In this document: piece by piece, positions 62,018-64,000 of the stretch | Layout of the letters: each line of letters starts with the position of its first letter | Position numbering within the stretch: the stretch's first letter is position 1 | Assembly (NCBI GenBank): GCA_024734555.1 | Contig: JANPWX010000214.1 | Location: 1,457,317-1,521,316, forward strand | Origin: Trochalopteron elliotii | Taxonomy: Eukaryota > Chordata > Aves > Passeriformes > Leiothrichidae | Direction: 5' to 3' | DNA length: 64,000 bases | Notes under the pieces: generated by a model | What the model saw: only the letters and a program-made list of their open reading frames with translations | Database searches by the model: none | Told to the model about the DNA's origin: nothing | Position numbers and translations under genes: made by a program

Positions 62018-64000
62018 GGCAGTAAGAGCAGAAGTAGAAGTAATGCAGCAGAGGGAGGTGGGAATACAAACTGGTGGGACAGTGACAGCCCTGCCTGGGG
62101 TGATGGGGAGCGAAAGATACATTTTTCAATTATCCAGAGCAAAAAACCATTTTTTGCATGTGCATTGGGGCTGCATTTTGACCTTTTGAGTTTACACACA
62201 ATTTTGAGAACAGTTAAATTCCTCCTAAACATTGGGGGGGGTGAGAGGGAAATACGCAAAAAAAACCCCAACACACTAACAGAACCAAGTTTGCATGTTT
62301 CACAGAAATATGACTGTGGAACATCCATTATTCTAAACCACCCTTCTGTGCTCTGCAATTGTAGTGTAGGTGGGTGGTGACAATTCAGATCTTTGAGTCC
62401 CAAGAACTGGCAAAGCGGGCAAGTCATATTAGCCTGGGGCTAGAAAGCAGCTGTTATGTAATTCCCTCTCATTTCCACCAGAACTGCTGAGAAGTGGTTT
62501 ATGTTATTTACAACTGCTAAAACATTTTCCTGCTTGTAGTCACCATGGCTTCCTATTAAAAAGCAATTAGGTTATATATGGAAATTTTATATGTAATATA
62601 GTATCTTTAACTCTCTCCCACAGCTACATATTCATCACACAATTATTGCAGCTTGATGTTGCAAGATTGTTGCACAGCAGCTATGCACCAAGTAATACCT
62701 TCAAACCAAGTCTATAGAGTTAAATCCTTAAAAACTGACCAATGCTCCCCAGTGTTGACAATGAACCTTGTCAGAGTGCCCAGGGCCCTGTGTATGCACT
62801 GGGGAGAGAGCAAAACAATTCTGGGACTCAGGATCCTGCCCACCTCCTTCAGAGACCTGCTTTTTCCTTCTACCTAACAAGCACCATTCTGTGATGCTGC
62901 TGCCCCTGCTGAGCTCGATGGCATCTCTGCACAGCACTGTGCTCTGCAGAGCAAACATCTCCCAAAGGACTAGCACAGTAATTTTCTTTCCTCATCTCAC
63001 TGGGCAGCATAGAGGGAAGACAAATCAAAAATGGTATTTCAAGCACGGTACAGGTGATGATTAACCTTCCATACAGCTGTAGCTATTACATTCTCCCTTT
63101 CAAAAATTTTCTTCCAAGAATCTGTGTAAACAGACTTTGCATTTATATCCTCATCTGCAACAACTAGAAGCAAGGGCTGATCTTTCAGGAAGGTGACAAA
63201 GTTCAGGGTTTTGCTGGGAGGAACTTGCCCAGCAGCACAGCAGAAAAGAGCTCAAATAAGCTCCATTCTCAATTATTTTTCCCCTGAAAGAATTAAATCT
63301 GGAAATTTACAACAAAGTGAGTAAGAACTAGAAATGTCACATTCTTATAACATCCTATTCACGTATTTTCCATTCAGAATTCCCTTACTATTTATCAAAG
63401 TTAACCCAGCTGTAAACACTTACTTTAAAAGCCTACAAAGATGAAATTAATACTCCTTTACAAACATACATTTCACAGCTCTGTGCTTGAATTACACCAT
63501 AAAGGTTGTGAAACTGAAAGCAACACATAAATCATGTTCTATCAAATGAAAATTTCTAAAATATATTTTGGACTTAACTCTGAAGAAACAAGATCTCTGT
63601 TCACATTTAATCTCATGGTAGGAAAAAGGAAATACGTTGCAAAAACATATAAAAAGCATTCTTTATGCCAATGAAACAAAGACAAAGTTATAAGTGAGAT
63701 ATAAAACCCACAGGTCAGGCCAACAGAAAGTAAAGCATGCCTCACATGCACTTCCATCTCAGAGGCAGAGACATAATTTCTACTTTTGTTGGCCCACTTT
63801 TGTTGGCCCTCTCTTTAGCACCTTTAGCAAACGCATCAGCACATACTCAACACAAGAAATATTTTACTAGAATAAGGCTCTCTAAAGAAGGCTTTCAGTC
63901 TGAAAATATTTTTTCCAAGTGTTTTACTAGTGAGAGACTAGAAATCCATTCCTAACCTTCTTGGTGTGTATACAAGCTTTTTTGTCTATTTTTTTTTTTT
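62018..64000. other. Unannotated stretch to window end
   Basis: No gene is recognised. A 168-codon minus-strand frame at 61921-62427 begins outside the LTR and runs into it, with a poly-Leu run from a simple sequence; it is not credible. A G8 run lies at about 62233. The window ends in a T-run (63989-64000) that may continue beyond it. Confidence 0.55.
63782..63809 (+). repeat. 14-bp exact tandem duplication
   Basis: ACTTTTGTTGGCCC occurs twice head to tail without spacer. It is a recent-looking small duplication in non-coding sequence. Confidence 0.95.

Noticed and set aside
61921..62427. 168-codon minus-strand ORF with a Leu-rich segment
   Set aside because: The Leu run comes from AGCAGAAGTAG-type simple sequence, and the frame runs into the solo LTR. 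Not a credible membrane protein.
1..64000. CRISPR arrays, phage or bacterial operon structures
   Set aside because: No regularly spaced repeats, no dense ORF packing and no ribosome-binding-site pattern. The sequence is vertebrate.

Overview
The window reads as non-coding nuclear DNA from a bird. The sequence is AT-rich and CpG-poor. It holds CR1 retrotransposons with the avian octamer 3' end (ATTCTGTG-type, or its complement CATAGAAT at the start of minus-strand copies). It also holds solo long terminal repeats (LTRs) of kinds I recognise from neoavian and especially passerine genomes. The avian call is firm; 'neoavian, probably passerine' is an inference from remembered repeat families and was not checked by search. 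I found no protein-coding gene, tRNA, rRNA, CRISPR array or bacterial-type feature. The open reading frames present (longest about 215 codons) have no domain I recognise and no convincing exon structure. Most likely this is a gene desert or part of a very long intron.

Layout: 1-5970 is unannotated AT-rich sequence with a 16-bp palindrome. 5975-6440 holds a diverged direct repeat about 396 bp apart. 6785-7036 is a short minus-strand CR1 whose truncated 5' end lies beside an A22 run. 14440-16773 is the most informative element: an ancient plus-strand CR1 of the L3-like type. It covers much of the reverse-transcriptase ORF through the 3' end, is interrupted by about 350 bp of unrelated sequence, and its catalytic motif is destroyed. 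17124-17226 and 19041-19369 are plus-strand CR1 3' ends; 20279-20990 is a minus-strand CR1. 21000-43430 is mostly unannotated, with a 24-bp perfect palindrome (23343), simple repeats and one CpG-rich patch (about 30650-31038). A second ancient CR1 fragment, on the minus strand, lies at about 43430-44095.

From about 45840 onward there are three solo-LTR-like elements, all on the minus strand: about 45840-46242, 54791-55218 and 61427-62017. A minus-strand CR1 with two recognisable reverse-transcriptase ORF fragments occupies 59535-60322. Between them are a G-quadruplex motif (53560), a 60-nt G-free tract (49457) and several short tandem duplications.

The window does not show genes working together. 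What can be read is a history: two very old CR1 copies, later avian CR1 insertions on both strands, and LTRs reduced to solo copies. I found no convincing new biological system. The best leads are the nested insertion inside the old CR1, the CpG-rich patch with exon-like splice signals, two unusually long unexplained ORFs, and a homeodomain-site-rich stretch that could be a conserved enhancer.
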